Assembly (NCBI GenBank): GCA_029937205.1
Contig: JAPYQV010000094.1
Span: 1-8,603, forward strand
DNA: 8,603 nt
DNA from: Alphaproteobacteria bacterium
Lineage (GTDB): Bacteria > Pseudomonadota > Alphaproteobacteria > UBA828
Direction: 5' to 3'
The position numbers and the translations under genes are program-made. Positions 7,006-8,603 of this stretch are shown in pieces. Every line of letters starts with the position of its first letter. The first letter of the stretch is position 1. The notes below the pieces were generated by a model. That model was not told the DNA's origin. It made no database searches and worked only from the letters and a program-made list of their open reading frames with translations.

Positions 7006-7051
7006 GTTTCGCGGAGATAACGCATCACGACAAATTGAGGGAGTGGGAAAA

Positions 7052-7711
7052 ATGCCGCAACAGATAGAGAGCATCGATCCGGCGCGCGCGGTCTTGATCG
7101 TCGTCGATATGGAGAATGATTTCGTCAAAGAGGGCGCCGCTTTCGAAGTCCCGGCCGGACGCGATATGCTGCCGCGCCTGAAACGGCTGATATCGTTTTG
7201 CCGCGAGCGCGGAATTGATGTGATTTACACCACCCACGTCCACCGCCCCGACGGCTCCGACATGGGGCGCTACGCTGATATCTATCCCGCCATCGCCGAC
7301 GGCTCGGGCCTGAAGGACGGCACCGAGGGCATCGAAATCTACCCCGAAATCGCCCCCGAGCCCGGCGAGATCGTCCTCAAAAAACACCGCTACAGCGCCT
7401 TCTTCGGCACCGATTTGGATATCATCCTGAGGGGCCTCGACACCGACATCGTCATCATCACCGGCGTCACCACGGAAAACTGCTGCCACGCCACCGCGCG
7501 CGACGCCATGTTCCACGACTACAAGGTCGCCTTCCTCTCCGACTGCACCGCCACCCTCGCCTACCCGGATCTCGGCTACGGCGAGCTATCCGGCGAAGAA
7601 CTGCACCGCACGACCCTGGTCGCGCTGGCGTTCTCGACGGCGCATGTGATGACGGCGGAGGAGTGTGTGGCGAAGGTTGCGGCGGCGGAAGGTGAGGCGG
7701 CGGCGGAGTGA
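7052..7711 (+). CDS. Isochorismatase-family cysteine hydrolase, substrate unknown
   Basis: This family hydrolyses C-N or vinyl-ether bonds in substrates such as nicotinamide, biuret, ureidoacrylate, N-carbamoylsarcosine or isochorismate. The 219-residue protein shows the catalytic triad: Asp19 in VVDMENDF, Lys111 (or Lys110) in VLKKHRYSAFFGTDLD, and Cys144 in GVTTENCCHATARDA. The cis-peptide region ITGVTTEN precedes the cysteine. The TEN-CCHATARDA pattern with KHRYSAF resembles the amide/ureide-hydrolysing members more than true isochorismatases, but substrate cannot be assigned. The start is the ATG at 7052, eight bases after GAGGGAG (7037-7043); a GTG at 7043 overlaps that site and is rejected. 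The gene is divergent from mltB and convergent with the AT-rich gene to its right, and has no obvious pathway partner here. The C-terminus is a low-complexity Ala/Glu tail. Confidence 0.93.
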   Translation: MPQQIESIDPARAVLIVVDMENDFVKEGAAFEVPAGRDMLPRLKRLISFCRERGIDVIYTTHVHRPDGSDMGRYADIYPAIADGSGLKDGTEGIEIYPEIAPEPGEIVLKKHRYSAFFGTDLDIILRGLDTDIVIITGVTTENCCHATARDAMFHDYKVAFLSDCTATLAYPDLGYGELSGEELHRTTLVALAFSTAHVMTAEECVAKVAAAEGEAAAE

Positions 7712-7797
7712 GGGGGGAATGAAATTAAGCTAGTTCCGTCTTCGTGAATTTCTCGTCGGTTAAGCTGTGGGCGTAATATTGATAGTCTGATTTGCGA

Positions 7798-8603
7798 TTA
7801 TGCCCATGGAACCGGCTCAACTTCACCTCGCCATTTTTGTGCCAATCGATTCCCATAATCACCTTTGTGGCAAAATAATTTAAGCAACATTAGCTCAATG
7901 TAATTTTGGCCTAAATTCCAAGCTTCATAATATTGGGTTGATGAAGGCCTTTCGAAGCTTTGTTTTGGGTGAATTAAATTATTTCGGACGGCTGTCAACG
8001 CATGAGGGCCATCTTTCCAATTCCGCTCTTTCGCAAGTGATTGTAATTCTTTGCAGCTTGAAGGTATTTTGATCTCGATACCCAATGAAGATAGAGAATC
8101 TCGAATTCGACTTGCAGCGTTACCTGATTTGGAATAGTTGAGTAGAATGTAAGATAAACGTTCTAAGGCAGCTTGAGTTAATATTAGTCCGCCGTCTACT
8201 CCAGCTCCACTTCCATGGGAGTTATTTCGCAAATACCAATAGAGCACCTCTCGAATTGTATTGCTCCATGTGGGATCATTAAATTTATCCCAAAACCCGG
8301 GGAACACCTCAGCAAGATGTTGACCGTGCATCCTGTCGAACCAAGACGGTGTGTAACCCCATGGTGTAACCGAACCGGTCCCCCATTTTTCCCAAATTTT
8401 TGTACCAATTCGGTTTACGCCAGATGGAAATGCCATTGAACAAAATGCTCCACGAGCAAACGATGAGAAAAGTGTGAGTCCATCCAATATATGTTCGGCC
8501 TCATCAATCAAAAAGCTGTTTGCATCGGATCGTGTAATAGTGCCCGTGTGGGTGAATATATACCCGCCTTCCACCCGCAATTCCTCTTCGAGCTGTTTTA
8601 GAT
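7798..8603 (-). CDS. Uncharacterised protein with a C-terminal HEPN-like R-x4-H motif (N-terminus outside window)
   Basis: I do not recognise a named family with confidence. The frame is open to the right edge (it reads LKQLEEEL ahead of a TTG at 8580), so the true start is probably beyond the window. At least 260 residues are visible, with no signal peptide or membrane segment. Numbering from that TTG, residues about 30-115 are aromatic-rich (KIWEKW, YTPSWFDR, FPGFWDKF, DPTW, VLYWYLRNN). A helical region about 130-260 follows, with AVRNNLIHP at 197-205. Arg199-x4-His204 fits the R-x4-6-H motif of HEPN domains, which occur in RNases of toxin-antitoxin and anti-phage systems. The protein ends VEPVPWA. 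Its DNA is far more AT-rich than the rest of the window, suggesting recent transfer. The 86-base spacer to the convergent hydrolase shows no clear terminator or att site. The HEPN assignment is inference from one motif and helical character. Confidence 0.7.
   Translation of the reverse strand, partial: LKQLEEELRVEGGYIFTHTGTITRSDANSFLIDEAEHILDGLTLFSSFARGAFCSMAFPSGVNRIGTKIWEKWGTGSVTPWGYTPSWFDRMHGQHLAEVFPGFWDKFNDPTWSNTIREVLYWYLRNNSHGSGAGVDGGLILTQAALERLSYILLNYSKSGNAASRIRDSLSSLGIEIKIPSSCKELQSLAKERNWKDGPHALTAVRNNLIHPKQSFERPSSTQYYEAWNLGQNYIELMLLKLFCHKGDYGNRLAQKWRGEVEPVPWA

Noticed and set aside
7025..7516. Minus-strand open frame of 163 codons opposite the hydrolase
   Set aside because: It is Gly/Asp/Val-rich, as expected for the complement of a GC-rich gene, with no domain and full overlap with the triad-bearing hydrolase.
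7712..7797. Terminator or attachment site between the two convergent genes
   Set aside because: Only an imperfect 8-base complementarity with a long loop (about 7770-7803) is visible. There is no strong stem with a T-run and no direct repeat that could be an att core.

Overview
The window looks like a chromosomal segment of an alphaproteobacterium with about 60% G+C. The basis is the minus-strand order dacA - tmk - holB - metG - tatD, preceded by rlpA and mltB, which is a familiar alphaproteobacterial arrangement. The proteins also fit that class: a short MetRS without metal-binding cysteines, a delta' subunit without the Cys4 zinc module, and an RlpA that would carry a SPOR tail. I cannot place it below class from this sequence.

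Region 1 (about 1-6858, all minus strand, read right to left) is one gene train. It starts with three periplasmic or outer-membrane peptidoglycan genes: mltB (lytic transglycosylase), rlpA (lipoprotein transglycosylase) and dacA (PBP5-type D,D-carboxypeptidase). It continues with cytosolic housekeeping genes: tmk (dTMP kinase), holB (clamp-loader delta'), metG (methionyl-tRNA synthetase) and the first 13 codons of a TatD-family nuclease. tmk and holB overlap by 8 bases, and metG and tatD follow at 22 and 14 bases. A 154-base gap between dacA and tmk contains a perfect hairpin and may divide the train into two transcription units.

The main anomaly is in rlpA. An in-frame amber codon at 5133-5135 separates the lipoprotein/catalytic part from a SPOR peptidoglycan-binding domain that continues in the same frame to 4812 with no other stop. 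The SPOR piece alone has no signal peptide and no convincing ribosome binding site. This looks like one gene cut by a single nonsense change (for example CAG to TAG), or a sequencing error, rather than two genes.

Region 2 (6859-7051) is the divergent spacer between mltB and a plus-strand isochorismatase-family hydrolase. It is rich in short repeats: an 11-bp perfect tandem repeat, a 7-bp inverted repeat, a 6-bp hairpin and a small AT-centred palindrome that overlaps a candidate -10 for mltB.

Region 3 (7052-7711, plus) is a cysteine hydrolase with an intact Asp-Lys-Cys triad and unknown substrate.

Region 4 (about 7712-8603) is clearly more AT-rich (21 G/C of 60 at 7921-7980, against 38 of 60 at 601-660). 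It holds one minus-strand protein, cut by the window edge, with a C-terminal R-x4-H motif like those of HEPN domains. It is probably acquired DNA and is the best candidate for an accessory or defence function, but the evidence is thin. No tRNA, rRNA, CRISPR array, insertion sequence or phage gene was seen.
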